Source of the DNA: Rhizobium sp. BK251
Lineage (GTDB): Bacteria > Pseudomonadota > Alphaproteobacteria > Rhizobiales > Rhizobiaceae
Direction: 5' to 3'
DNA length: 64,000 nt
Assembly (NCBI RefSeq): GCF_004345245.1
Contig: NZ_SLUQ01000005.1
Location: forward strand, 496,001-560,000
Shown here: positions 37,650-46,997 of the stretch, piece after piece
Layout: each line of letters begins with the position of its first letter
Numbering within the stretch: the first letter of the stretch is position 1
Position numbers and translations under genes: made by a program
Notes under the pieces: generated by a model
Database searches by the model: none
Told to the model about the DNA's origin: nothing
The model's input: the letters and a program-made list of their open reading frames with translations, nothing else

Positions 37650-38807
37650 TCAGTAGGCGTGGCCGCTCTTGTCGTTGACTGCCGCATCGTCGACCTTGCC
37701 CCAGAGGACCTTGTAGACCCAGGCCGTGTAGACGAGGATGATCGGCAGGAAGATCGCCGTCGCCACCAGCATGATGAACAGCGTGGCATGGCTCGATGAT
37801 GCGTCCCAGACGGTGAGGCTCGACCGTGCATCGAACGAGGACGGCAGGATGAACGGGAACATCGAGAGCCCGACTGTGGAGATGATACCGAGGACCGACA
37901 GTTCGCTGAAAAGAAGCGTGGCAATCTCGCGCCTTGCCCGCATGGCAACGAATGCTGCCGCCGGTGCGAGAAGGCCGAGGATCGGCGCAATCATCATCCA
38001 GCTATGCGTGCCGTAGTTGGCGAACCAGATGCCGGCTCCGCGGTCGACGGTCTTGAGCAGCGGGTTGGATGGGCCGCCCTTCGCTACCTCGCTCGTGATG
38101 CGGTAGCCATCGACGCCGAAATAGAGCCAGAGCCCGCCGAGTGCGAAGAGGACGACTACCGCCAGCGCTGCAACGCTGCCATAGCTTCTCGCGCGTTCAG
38201 CAACCGGGCCGCTTGCCTTCACAATCAGCCAGGAAGCACCGTGCATGACCAGCATTGCGACCGAAAGCAGGCCGCAGAGCAGCGCATAGGGATTGAGCAG
38301 GCCGAAGAACGTACCTTCGTAGAAGATGCGCATGTCGGCCGGGTCGAAGCGGAAGGGCACGCCCTGCAGCACATTGCCGACGGCAACGCCGAAGATCAGC
38401 GACGGCACGAAACTGCCGATGAACAGCGCAATGTCCCAATTGCCGCGCCAGCGCGCGCTGTCACGCTTTGACCGGTACTTGAATGCCACCGGCCGAAGAA
38501 TGAGCCCCAGAAGGACGGCAAACATCGCAAGATAGAAGCCCGAGAAGGAAACCGCATAGAGCGGCGGCCAGGCGGCGAAGATGGCGCCGCCGCCGAGGAT
38601 AAGCCAGACCTGGTTTCCTTCCCAGACAGGGCCGATCGTGTTGATGGCGACGCGCCGTTCCGTATCCGTCTTGGCGACGAAGGGAAGCAGCGTTCCGACG
38701 CCAAGGTCGAAGCCGTCGGTGACGGCAAAGCCGATTAGCAGCACGCCGAGAAGCAGCCACCAGATCATGCGGAGGATGTCGTAGTCTATGAGTTGGTGCA
38801 GGATCAT
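37650..38807 (-). CDS. cydB: Cytochrome bd ubiquinol oxidase subunit II
   Basis: The 385-residue membrane subunit II of the bd quinol oxidase. It starts MILHQLIDYDILRMIWWLLL with the conserved TDGFDLGVGTLLPF and RRVAINTIGPVWEGNQVWLI segments, and has eight or nine predicted helices. It pairs with CydA to oxidise ubiquinol and reduce O2 with high affinity, without pumping protons. It lies 6 bases after the cydA stop. Confidence 0.95.
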   Translation of the reverse strand: MILHQLIDYDILRMIWWLLLGVLLIGFAVTDGFDLGVGTLLPFVAKTDTERRVAINTIGPVWEGNQVWLILGGGAIFAAWPPLYAVSFSGFYLAMFAVLLGLILRPVAFKYRSKRDSARWRGNWDIALFIGSFVPSLIFGVAVGNVLQGVPFRFDPADMRIFYEGTFFGLLNPYALLCGLLSVAMLVMHGASWLIVKASGPVAERARSYGSVAALAVVVLFALGGLWLYFGVDGYRITSEVAKGGPSNPLLKTVDRGAGIWFANYGTHSWMMIAPILGLLAPAAAFVAMRARREIATLLFSELSVLGIISTVGLSMFPFILPSSFDARSSLTVWDASSSHATLFIMLVATAIFLPIILVYTAWVYKVLWGKVDDAAVNDKSGHAY

Positions 38808-38813
38808 GATGGA

Positions 38814-40397
38814 TTACTCCGCTGCGACGGGAACGATGGTTTCGGAAATGAGCTTGGCCTCGGGATGGTCGTCAGGCTCCGGCCCCTTGCGGATCGCCCT
38901 TATCATCAGCGTCATCTCGATGATGATCAGTACCGTGTAGAGCACGGCAAAGCCGATGATGGTCAGCAGGACCGTGCTTGCACCGAGGCTCGACACCGCC
39001 AATGCCGTCGGAAGCACGCCTTCGATGACCCAGGGCTGGCGGCCGATTTCCGCGACGATCCAGCCCGCCTCGATGGCAATCCACGGAAGCGGTATGGCAA
39101 GGACGGCAAGCTTGAGAAGGAGAGGGTACCTGTCCAGCTGCCGGCGTGCCGAGAGCCAGAAGAATGTTGCGGTCAGGAGGATGAAGAGCATCCCGAGACC
39201 CACCATGATGCGGAACGACCAGAACAGCGTCGGTACATGAGGAATGGTGTCGCGGGCCGCCTGCGCGATCTGCTCGTCGGTGGCCTGGCGCGGATCGTCG
39301 ACGTAGCGCTTCAGAAGCAGGGCGTAGCCGAGCTGGTGGCCGCGGTCTTCGAACGAGCTGCGAACGGCCGGTGCAATTCCATCCGGCGTCGGGGCTGCGC
39401 GGATCGTCATCAACGCATCGTAAGCCTTGATGCCATCGCGGATGCGCGTTTCCGCCTGCTGCTCCAGCTGGTCGATGCCGGGAATTTGGGTCGTCAGGGA
39501 GCGTGTGCCGATCAGGCCCATGACCCAGGGAATGTGTACGGCGAAATGCGTCTCGCGCGCCTCTTGATCGGGGAAGCCGAAAGCAGTGAAGGAGGCTGGC
39601 GCCGGCTCGGTGTTCCACATCGCCTCGATCGCGGCGAGCTTCATCTTCTGGTTTTCGGTGGCGAGATAGCCGCTTTCGTCACCCAGCACGACGACGGACA
39701 GCGATGCGGCGAGGCCGAAGGAGGCCGCAACCGTCATGGAGCGCTTGGCGATTTCGAGATGGCGGCCCTTCAGCATGTACCAGGCCGAAACACCGAGCAC
39801 GAAGATCGAGGCGCAGACATAGCCGGCCGAGACCGTGTGGACGAACTTCGCCTGGGCGACCGGATTGAAGACCACATCGTAGAAGCTTGTGATCTCCATG
39901 CGCATCGTCTGTGGATTGAGCGCCGAGCCGACCGGGTTCTGCATCCAGCCGTTCGCGACCAGGATCCAGAGCGCCGAGAAGTTGGAGCCGAGCGCCACGC
40001 ACCATGTTGCCACGAGATGCCCGACCTTCGACATCTTGTCCCAGCCGAAGAAGAACAGGCCGACGAACGTCGCCTCCAGGAAAAAGGCCATCAACCCCTC
40101 GATGGCCAGCGGCGCCCCGAAGATGTCGCCGACATAGTAGCTGTAGTAGCTCCAGTTCATGCCGAACTGGAATTCCATGACGATGCCGGTGGCGACGCCA
40201 ATCGCGAAGTTGATGCCGAAGAGCACGCCCCAGAACTTCGTCATCTGCCGCCAGATCTGGCGGCCGGTCATGACATAGGTCGTTTCCATGATGGCGAGCA
40301 ACATGGAAAGGCCGAGCGTCAGCGGTACGAATAGAAAGTGATAGAGTGCAGTCAGTGCGAATTGGAAGCGCGATAGTGCTACGATATCCAGTTCCAT
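38814..40397 (-). CDS. cydA: Cytochrome bd ubiquinol oxidase subunit I
   Basis: Heme-bearing catalytic subunit. The N-terminus MELDIVALSRFQFALTALYH includes the heme b595 His ligand region; FGINFAIGVATGIVMEFQFG and NWSYYSYYVGDIFGAPLAIE are invariant CydA stretches. The quinol-binding Q-loop is the long form (HFAVHIPWVMGLIGTRSLTT, then GYALLLKRYVDDPRQATDEQ), so this is a true CydA rather than a CioA-type short-loop enzyme. I start at 40397 with GTGGGAG before it, giving 527 residues; an open extension upstream to 40544 is not expected. Confidence 0.96.
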   Translation of the reverse strand: MELDIVALSRFQFALTALYHFLFVPLTLGLSMLLAIMETTYVMTGRQIWRQMTKFWGVLFGINFAIGVATGIVMEFQFGMNWSYYSYYVGDIFGAPLAIEGLMAFFLEATFVGLFFFGWDKMSKVGHLVATWCVALGSNFSALWILVANGWMQNPVGSALNPQTMRMEITSFYDVVFNPVAQAKFVHTVSAGYVCASIFVLGVSAWYMLKGRHLEIAKRSMTVAASFGLAASLSVVVLGDESGYLATENQKMKLAAIEAMWNTEPAPASFTAFGFPDQEARETHFAVHIPWVMGLIGTRSLTTQIPGIDQLEQQAETRIRDGIKAYDALMTIRAAPTPDGIAPAVRSSFEDRGHQLGYALLLKRYVDDPRQATDEQIAQAARDTIPHVPTLFWSFRIMVGLGMLFILLTATFFWLSARRQLDRYPLLLKLAVLAIPLPWIAIEAGWIVAEIGRQPWVIEGVLPTALAVSSLGASTVLLTIIGFAVLYTVLIIIEMTLMIRAIRKGPEPDDHPEAKLISETIVPVAAE

Positions 40398-40479
40398 AGT
40401 TAGTCTCCCACGGTCCCACGGGGGTTTTCTGTCTTCCGGGGCAGCCTTGCGGGCGGCCGCGGTCATGTTCGTCGCTGCC

Positions 40480-42171
40480 TCAGTCCGGCCGCAAGCCGGC
40501 GAGCGCCTCTTCGAATTTCGGATCGCCACGGTCGAGCGTCGCAATGATGCGGCCCTGGCTCATGATGGCGAGATGGTCGGCGATCGCCGCCTCGCGACGG
40601 GTGTGCGTGGCGATGACGAGCGTGCGGCCCTCGGCCTGGGCAAGCAGGCGGTTCACCACGTCACGCGCGGTCGTCCCGTCTAGGCCGTCGGTCGGCTCGT
40701 CGAGAAGCCAGAGCCCCGAATTGCTGAGTAGCAACCGGGCCAGCGCGAGCCGGCGTGCCTGCCCTCCGGAAAGCCCGAGTCCGCCTTCGCCAAGGCGGCT
40801 ATCCAACCCGAGGGGAAGTGCTTCAATGTCGGCAAGCAGGCCGGCAGCCGCGAGCGCCTCCCGGAGCCGGCCATCGCCGGCGAGCGGATCGGCAAGCCTC
40901 AGATTGTCGCGCACGCTGTCCTGGAAGAGCTCGGTTCTCTGGGTCAGAAGCGTTGCGGGCACGGTCTCGATCATGCCCGCCTCGTGAGAAATCTCGCCGG
41001 CGAGGAGTGCGAGAAGGCTCGATTTGCCGGTGCCGCTCGGGCCGGCGAGGGCAAGGATTTCGCCCTTGGCGAGCGAGAGCGATATGTCCCTCAGGCAACA
41101 GTGCGCCGCGCCTTCATGGCGTGCATCGACACGAACAAGATCAAAAGCGAGCGCCTTGGGCGGCAGTGCCGGTGCCGGCGCGGGTTGGCTCTGCCGCAAC
41201 CGCGGACCGACGCGCCGTGCGGCCAACGCGGTGCGACCGAGTTCCAGCGCGCCGCGGCGCAGTGCAGCAAAGGGTTCCACGGCCGCAAAGGTAACGAGCA
41301 GGCCGAGTGCCGCGACCGGTGCGGTGATGGTCCCGGCCTCGCTGAGTGCCGCAAGCGCGATCAGCGCTGCGGTGAGCAGCAGGACGGTCACAAGTGCGAA
41401 GGCAGCATTCACGCCGACCTCGATGCGGTTCAGCGCATCGTCCGCCTCGGCAAGGCAGCGATCGGCCGTGCCGATGGAGACGCGCTGCGCGTGCAGCCTG
41501 CCGGTCATGGCAAGCTCGGTCTGGCCCGAGACGAGATCGATAGTGCGGGCTCGCAATGCCTCAATGGCATGGGCACGGCGGCGGGCCGGCCGTTCCGCAT
41601 ATCGTGCAGCGGCGAGCGGGATGCCGATCCCCGCCAGAACGAGAATGCCGCCGATCGCCGCTCCGAGCAGCGGATGCATGAGGCCCAGCGCAAGGCTGGT
41701 ACAGAGGGCGGCAAGCAAGGCGGCCACGCAGGGAACGAGGACACGCAGATAGAGTGAATCGAGTGCGTCTATGTCGGCCGTCAGCCGGAAAAGCAGCTTG
41801 GCCGGGCGGCGCAGCAGGCTCCGTGCGGCGGCAGGTTCCGCCCAGCCGCGAAACAGTCGCTCGCGCAGCGCGGCGAGCACCTGGAGCGTTGCATCATGCG
41901 TCGTCAGCCGCTCGCCATAGCGCGCGGCCGTCCGCAGGATTGCCAAGAAGCGGATGCCGGCAGATGGCGCGAAGACGTCGAAGACTGCGGCTGTGGCCAA
42001 TGAGAGCCCGGCAATGGCGGTGGCTGTGATGAACCAGCCCGAGAGGCCGAGAAGTGCGATGCCTGCGATCACCGTTGCGACCGAAAGACAGGCGCCCATC
42101 ACCAACGCGCGGCGGCTTTCCGCCCAGAACAGGCGACAGATGGAACCAAGGTCTTTTGCAAGGCGCCTCAT
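40480..42171 (-). CDS. cydC: Thiol reductant ABC exporter subunit CydC
   Basis: Half-transporter of the CydDC complex that exports glutathione/cysteine and is required to assemble cytochrome bd. It has six N-terminal membrane helices (about 20-310) and then the ATPase: Walker A LAGPSGTGKSSLLALLAG, signature LGLSGGQARRLALARLLL, Walker B LWLLDEPTDGLD and the H-loop LVIATHTRRE. Its ATG overlaps the cydD stop by 4 bases. Heme-transport activity has also been proposed for the family. Confidence 0.93.
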   Translation of the reverse strand: MRRLAKDLGSICRLFWAESRRALVMGACLSVATVIAGIALLGLSGWFITATAIAGLSLATAAVFDVFAPSAGIRFLAILRTAARYGERLTTHDATLQVLAALRERLFRGWAEPAAARSLLRRPAKLLFRLTADIDALDSLYLRVLVPCVAALLAALCTSLALGLMHPLLGAAIGGILVLAGIGIPLAAARYAERPARRRAHAIEALRARTIDLVSGQTELAMTGRLHAQRVSIGTADRCLAEADDALNRIEVGVNAAFALVTVLLLTAALIALAALSEAGTITAPVAALGLLVTFAAVEPFAALRRGALELGRTALAARRVGPRLRQSQPAPAPALPPKALAFDLVRVDARHEGAAHCCLRDISLSLAKGEILALAGPSGTGKSSLLALLAGEISHEAGMIETVPATLLTQRTELFQDSVRDNLRLADPLAGDGRLREALAAAGLLADIEALPLGLDSRLGEGGLGLSGGQARRLALARLLLSNSGLWLLDEPTDGLDGTTARDVVNRLLAQAEGRTLVIATHTRREAAIADHLAIMSQGRIIATLDRGDPKFEEALAGLRPD

Positions 42172-43958
42172 TCTGCAGCCTCCATCCGTATGTCGTCGAG
42201 CCGGATGACACGCTGCATCCGGGCTGCAAGCCGTGGATCATGTGTGGCGACGATCAGCGTGCGCCCATGCGCAAGCGCAAGCAGGCTCTCGGTGATGTCC
42301 TCGGCTGTCTGCGCGTCCAGATGCGCCGTCGGCTCATCTGCGAGGATGACGCCCGGCGTCCCACCGGCGGCGGCCCGCGCAATCGCAAGCCGCAGTGCTT
42401 CGCCGCCCGAAATTCCTTTCCCGCCTTCACCGATGGGCATCGCGCCATAGGTTTCGGCAACATGCTCAAGCCGTGCCAGCTTCAGCGCATCGACAATCTC
42501 GGTGCCCCCGATGTCGACGCGACCGAGCCGGATGTTTGCGGATATGGAACCGCCAAAGATATGCGGGTGCTGGCCGATCCAGGCCATCTTGCTGCGCAGT
42601 GTTGCTGCATTCCTTTCTGTGAGCACGCAATCGCCTATCGCGATGTGCCCAGGGCCGGCCGGAGCAAGCCCGGCAATCAGCGAAAGCAGCGTGGTCTTGC
42701 CGCAACCGCTCGCGCCAAGAAGTGCGATATGCTCGCCTGGCTGCACGTGAAGGCTGAAGCCATCGAACACGGGACGCGTCTTCTTCCCAGGATGGGCAAA
42801 GTGCAGATTGTTGATGCGCACGGACGGTGCGACGGCCTTTGTGGCCGCGGCCGGGGCAGCCTCGATCTCCGCACCCGGCAATGGCAAGCCTTCCGCGGAA
42901 AGCCGCTCGATCTCCTCGAGGGCCGCGACACCCGCTGCGCGGTCGTGCCAGACGGCCGACAGTTCCCGCAGCGGCTCGAAGAAGGCCGGGGCCAGAAGAA
43001 GGATGAACAGTCCTTCCGTTAGCGAAAGCTTACTGCCCCAGGCGCCGATGCCGATCTGACCGAGCAGGCTGAAGCCGACATAGACGGCGATCATAGCAAC
43101 GCCGAGCGCGGCAAAGAGCTCGAGCACCGCCGAGGACAGGAAGGCGATCTTCAGGACGGTCATCGTGCGTTCGCGCAACGATTCTGCATCGGCTCGCAGC
43201 CGCGCAGCGGTGAGGTCGACCGCACCCAGCGAGCGAATGGTCGCAAGGCCACGCAGGCGATCGAGAAGGAAGGCATTCAGATTGCCGGTGGCGACGAGCT
43301 GTTTTTCGCTCGCTGCCTTGGCGTGCCAGCCGATCAGCGCCATGAAAACGGGGATGAGCGGGGCCGCGACGAGCAGGATGATGGCTGCGACCCAGGAGAG
43401 AGGGAAGATACAGAAGAGCATCACGAGAGGCACGATGGTCGACTTCATCCGTGCCGGCTCGAAGCGCGCGAGATAGGGAACGATCGCCTCTGCCTGTTCT
43501 GCGATCACGCTGGCGGCAAGGCCGGAAGCTGGCCGCTTACCATCGATCGGCGAGCGTCCGGCAAGGGCGAGAGCTGCTTTCTGACGGAAGCTTGTAAGTT
43601 CGCTGCGGGCAGCACGAAACGCCATCCGCGCGCCGATGCCGTCGGTGCAGACCCGAACAAGCCCGAGAAGAAGGACAGCCGTGGCTGACGGAATGACCGC
43701 CGACGCACCCTGTCCATCGGCAATCAGGCCGACGGCGTGGGCAAGCAGCGCTGCCTGCGGGATCCAGATGAGCGCGGCCGCAGCCTGCACAAGGCTGGCC
43801 CGCCTGAGCGCCGGGTTCTTGACGCGCTGCCGCGACGTGCGCTCTGCCGACAGCCGCTCGGCAATTTCTGCTTTTGTACGTTGATAGCTGTCTGATTCCG
43901 GCGAAGGACCGGAAGCGTCCCGTGGGACGGCGCCTGCGTCGAGAGTGGCATCCGTCAT
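42168..43958 (-). CDS. cydD: Thiol reductant ABC exporter subunit CydD
   Basis: Partner half-transporter of CydC. It starts MTDATLDAGAVPRDASGPSP, followed by a cytoplasmic lead and six helices, then the ATPase: Walker A LLGASGCGKTTLLSLIAG, signature KGISGGEALRLAIARA, Walker B VILADEPTAHLD and H-loop LIVATHDPRLAARM. The longer N-terminal tail than in E. coli CydD is charged and not conserved. It lies 6 bases downstream of the GbsR-type regulator and leads cydDCABX. Confidence 0.93.
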   Translation of the reverse strand: MTDATLDAGAVPRDASGPSPESDSYQRTKAEIAERLSAERTSRQRVKNPALRRASLVQAAAALIWIPQAALLAHAVGLIADGQGASAVIPSATAVLLLGLVRVCTDGIGARMAFRAARSELTSFRQKAALALAGRSPIDGKRPASGLAASVIAEQAEAIVPYLARFEPARMKSTIVPLVMLFCIFPLSWVAAIILLVAAPLIPVFMALIGWHAKAASEKQLVATGNLNAFLLDRLRGLATIRSLGAVDLTAARLRADAESLRERTMTVLKIAFLSSAVLELFAALGVAMIAVYVGFSLLGQIGIGAWGSKLSLTEGLFILLLAPAFFEPLRELSAVWHDRAAGVAALEEIERLSAEGLPLPGAEIEAAPAAATKAVAPSVRINNLHFAHPGKKTRPVFDGFSLHVQPGEHIALLGASGCGKTTLLSLIAGLAPAGPGHIAIGDCVLTERNAATLRSKMAWIGQHPHIFGGSISANIRLGRVDIGGTEIVDALKLARLEHVAETYGAMPIGEGGKGISGGEALRLAIARAAAGGTPGVILADEPTAHLDAQTAEDITESLLALAHGRTLIVATHDPRLAARMQRVIRLDDIRMEAAE

Positions 43959-43963
43959 TGCCG

Positions 43964-44539
43964 CTACCTCTTGCTAGCCGGGGCTGAGCGGTTTCGTCCG
44001 AGCGAAACCACACGGTCTTTGACTTCCAGAAGCTTGGTTACTTTCGCGCCGAGCGAGAGTAACGCGGCCAGTCGGTCTGTTTCAAGTTGTTTTACGTCGT
44101 CATACCAGTGAGTAAGCTTTTCGATCAGCGCGTGCATTTCCCCCATGCGTGCCTGCGCATGACGCTCAGCATCGCTTGCCGGCTGCTGCATGAGGATCTC
44201 CCTCAGCACGGAGAGCGTTGGATCCACTTCCCGCTTCTTCCGCTCTTCTGCGAGTGTCCGCAGGATCTGCCATACGTCATCAGGCGTGGTGAAGAAGTCG
44301 CGCCGATCATCTGGCTTGTGCTTGAGGATGACGAGGTTCCAGGCCTGCAATTCACGAAGACTCATGGAGACGTTAGAGCGTGAGATTCCGAGCGAGTCGG
44401 CTATCTCTTCCGCACAGAGCGAGGATTCGGAAATATAGAGCAGCGCGTAGATCTGGCCGACGGTGCGGTTGATACCCCAACGGGATCCCATTTCGCCGAA
44501 ATGCAGCACGAAGGCTTGGACGAGAGGTGGCAGGTTCAT
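43964..44539 (-). CDS. GbsR/MarR-type transcriptional regulator of the cyd operon
   Basis: The 191-residue product has the GbsR/MarR winged helix: FGEMGSRWGINRTVGQIYAL, LLYISESSLCAEEIADSLGI, SRSNVSMSLRELQAWNLVIL. A helical coiled tail follows (about 105-190) with TLSVLREILMQQPASDAERH. It is the first gene of the leftward cyd run, 6 bases before cydD, so it probably regulates its own operon. An AAAAGAG ribosome site precedes the ATG. The effector is unknown. Confidence 0.88.
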   Translation of the reverse strand: MNLPPLVQAFVLHFGEMGSRWGINRTVGQIYALLYISESSLCAEEIADSLGISRSNVSMSLRELQAWNLVILKHKPDDRRDFFTTPDDVWQILRTLAEERKKREVDPTLSVLREILMQQPASDAERHAQARMGEMHALIEKLTHWYDDVKQLETDRLAALLSLGAKVTKLLEVKDRVVSLGRNRSAPASKR

Positions 44540-44567
44540 CTCTTTTCTCTATTCAGTAATTTCAATA

Positions 44568-44578
44568 ATTTCTGAAAT
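44568..44578. promoter_or_regulatory. Palindromic element just upstream of the cyd regulator gene
   Basis: ATTTCTGAAAT (odd centre) lies in an A+T-rich stretch with TTCAGTAATTTCAATAATTT about 30 bases before the regulator ATG. It is a candidate autoregulatory operator. Confidence 0.45.
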
Positions 44579-44690
44579 CAGAATATCGACCGTCGGCTTT
44601 TTGACAATGGTTGGCCCTTCCGCTGCGGCAATTCGCGCGCGTCGTGGCCGAAACCTGCTGGTAAGGTCTGCCGAACGGACCCGAACGTCA

Positions 44691-44704
44691 TTGATCCAGA
44701 TCAA
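44691..44704 (-). promoter_or_regulatory. FNR/FixK box upstream of the cyd operon
   Basis: TTGATCCAGATCAA matches the FNR/FixK consensus TTGAT-N4-ATCAA at every defined position. It lies about 150 bases before the regulator-cydDCABX start. At a class II spacing it would place a start near 44655. High-affinity bd oxidases are commonly induced by FNR/FixK proteins at low oxygen. The rest of 44540-45011 shows no gene. Confidence 0.72.
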
Positions 44705-45011
44705 GCGCAGTTGAGGTCGAGCGCCGGGCAATGCTTTTCTTGGGCGAGAAGAGGACGTGCAGGCGATAGACGCTGTCGACACATCCCTGTCGTCTGACTC
44801 CAGGCGCAAAGGTTGGCGGCGAAGTGGCAGGGATGGCCACCCCGCAAACCTCGGGAAGAAAATCCCATCGGTCACCATCGACGTGCGAGATGTCGGTGCC
44901 GGCCGATGATGCGACCGTTGCACACATCACCGATTTACCGTACCAATGTCGCCTGATATATCACAGACGCACGGGCATTCGGCTCTATTCTGCTGCATAC
45001 GGGTGAAGGCA

Positions 45012-46262
45012 ATGAGGGAAGAAGCAGGGCAGACGGCTATCGTGGTCGGCGCGGGCATCATCGGTGCAGCGATTGCCCTCGAGTTGCAGCGGCGCGGGCG
45101 GCAGGTAACGCTGATCGACAGGGACGAGCCGGGCAAGGGCGCCTCCTTCGGCAACATGGCGAGCATCGCGCTCGATTTCGCGGCGGGGTCGGGGCCTTCG
45201 ACCTGGCGGAAGATCCCGCGCTGGCTGCTTGATCCGGAAGGCCCGGTCTGGCTACGCCCGTCTTATGCGCTAAGGATGCTCCCTTGGTTCCTCCGCTTCG
45301 TCGCGGCCGGGCGCCCGTCGCGGCTGCGCGAGATCGAGGATGCCGGCATGGCTCTTTCGGGCCGGGCGCTCGTCGATTTCCGGGCCATGCTGCAGACGAT
45401 CGGCGCGCCGGAATTGATGACCGAGGAGGGGTGCCTCGCGATCTATGAAACCGAGGCGGAGTTTGCCGGCGACCGCGGCCATCTCGAGATGATGCGGCGC
45501 TATGGCTTCGAGCATCAGGTCCTGAGCGGCGCCGCCGCCCGCCATCTTGAACCGGCGCTTTCGCCGGTCGTGGCCAAGGCGGTCCTGCTGCCCGACAACA
45601 AGTCGATCCGCGATCCTTATCGCCTTGTCCTCAAGGTGGTCGATACGGCCAAGGCGCTTGGCGCCGACGTCGTCTCCGCTTCGGTGCGGACTATCGAACG
45701 CAAGGCCGATGGTCGCATTGCCGTGGCTCTGGAGGACGGGCGGCATCTGGAAGCTGCTTCGGTAGTCCTCGCTGCGGGCGTTCGCACGCGTTTCGTTGCC
45801 GAAAGGCTGGGCGAACCGATACCGCTCGAAACCGAACGCGGCTATCACACGCAGATCATGAGGCCCGGCATTTCGATGGGCTATTCGATCATCTGGCCGC
45901 ATCGCGCCTTCATGGTGACGCCGACCGCGGGCGGCATCCGCGTTGGCGGCAATGTCGAGCTCGCCGGTCTGGACGCTCCGCCTGATTACCGCCGTCCGCG
46001 CGTGCTCGTGCGCCATGCCCAACGCATTTTGCCCGACCTCAAGGTAGAGGAGGCAAGCGACTGGATGGGCCATCGGCCGGCTCTTCCGGATACGATCCCC
46101 GTGATATCGCCATCTTCCCGTGTGCCCGGCGTCTTCTACGCGACCGGCCACGGCCATCTCGGCCTCACCTATTCGGCCACGACAGCGCAGCTTGTCGCCG
46201 ATATGGTGACGGGTGAAACGTCGGCGATCGACATGACGCCGTTCCGCATCAACCGCTTCTAG
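45012..46262 (+). CDS. FAD-dependent amino-acid/amine oxidoreductase (DadA-like)
   Basis: N-terminal dinucleotide-binding motif TAIVVGAGIIGAAIALELQR then VTLIDRDEPGKGASFGNMAS, the DadA/D-amino-acid dehydrogenase pattern. The C-terminal VFYATGHGHLGLTYSATTAQ closes the FAD site. Family members oxidise D-amino acids, D-hydroxyproline or sarcosine-like amines and pass electrons to the respiratory chain. The SDR and hydroxyproline-epimerase-like genes downstream make a D-hydroxyproline dehydrogenase role plausible. The ATG at 45012 gives 416 residues; an upstream in-frame ATG lies at 44946. Confidence 0.85.
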   Translation: MREEAGQTAIVVGAGIIGAAIALELQRRGRQVTLIDRDEPGKGASFGNMASIALDFAAGSGPSTWRKIPRWLLDPEGPVWLRPSYALRMLPWFLRFVAAGRPSRLREIEDAGMALSGRALVDFRAMLQTIGAPELMTEEGCLAIYETEAEFAGDRGHLEMMRRYGFEHQVLSGAAARHLEPALSPVVAKAVLLPDNKSIRDPYRLVLKVVDTAKALGADVVSASVRTIERKADGRIAVALEDGRHLEAASVVLAAGVRTRFVAERLGEPIPLETERGYHTQIMRPGISMGYSIIWPHRAFMVTPTAGGIRVGGNVELAGLDAPPDYRRPRVLVRHAQRILPDLKVEEASDWMGHRPALPDTIPVISPSSRVPGVFYATGHGHLGLTYSATTAQLVADMVTGETSAIDMTPFRINRF

Positions 46263-46272
46263 GAGGAAAGCC

Positions 46273-46983
46273 ATGCCCAACACCGACAGACCCGTTGCAT
46301 TGATCACCGGCGGCGGCCGCGGCATGGGCGAGGCGATTGCCCGTGAACTTCACTCGGGGGGCTATCGGCTGGCGCTGATGTCGCCTTCGGAAAGTTGCGA
46401 AAAGCTTGCCGCCGAACTGGACGGCGTAGCTTCCCGCGGTGTTGCGGAAAAGGCGGAGGATATCCAGGCGATCTTCGACCTGACGATGAAGACCTATGGC
46501 CGCATCGATGCGGTCGTCAATCACACCGGTCATCCCCCGAAGGGTGACCTGCTGGACATCACCGACGAGATGTGGACCCTTGGTTCCGATATGATGGTGC
46601 TGAGCGTGGTCCGCATGGCGCGACTGGTGACGCCGGTCATGCTGAAGCAGGGCAAGGGCGCCTTCGTCAATATCACCACCTTCGCCGCGTATGAGCCGTC
46701 GCTTGTCTTCCCGGTTTCCTGCGCCTATCGGGCGGCGGCGGGCGCCTTCACCAAGCTTTATTCGGATCGCTATGCGGCTGACAATATCCGCATGAACTGC
46801 ATCCTGCCGGGCTATATCGACAGCCTGAACCACAAGCCGGAAACCGCCGACAAGATCCCGATGAAGCGCATCGGCCACATGCAGGAGATCGCCAAGACCG
46901 CGGCCTTCCTGCTATCGGACGGTGCCGGCTACATTACCGGGCAGAACATCCGCGTTGATGGCGGCGTCACCCGCCACGTCTGA
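46273..46983 (+). CDS. SDR with altered active-site lysine
   Basis: An SDR fold of 236 residues: VALITGGGRGMGEAIARELH, DAVVNHTGHPPKGDLLDITD, then VNITTFAAYEPS. The catalytic pair reads YRAAA, so Tyr is kept but the Lys is Ala. The C-terminus ITGQNIRVDGGVTRHV is typical. It is 10 bases after the FAD gene (AGGAGGAAAG ribosome site) and 14 before the proline-racemase-type gene, so all three form an operon. The reaction is unknown; the loss of Lys suggests a specialised chemistry or an altered role. Confidence 0.82.
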   Translation: MPNTDRPVALITGGGRGMGEAIARELHSGGYRLALMSPSESCEKLAAELDGVASRGVAEKAEDIQAIFDLTMKTYGRIDAVVNHTGHPPKGDLLDITDEMWTLGSDMMVLSVVRMARLVTPVMLKQGKGAFVNITTFAAYEPSLVFPVSCAYRAAAGAFTKLYSDRYAADNIRMNCILPGYIDSLNHKPETADKIPMKRIGHMQEIAKTAAFLLSDGAGYITGQNIRVDGGVTRHV

Positions 46984-46997
46984 TTGGAGTTTGAGAG

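Noticed and set aside
38793..40334. 513-residue plus-strand frame opposite cydA
   Set aside because: cydA is unmistakable on the minus strand; this frame is its charged complement.
44691..44704. FNR/FixK box as a site for the rightward FAD oxidoreductase
   Set aside because: It is more than 300 bases from that start, while the position and biology suit the leftward cyd operon better.
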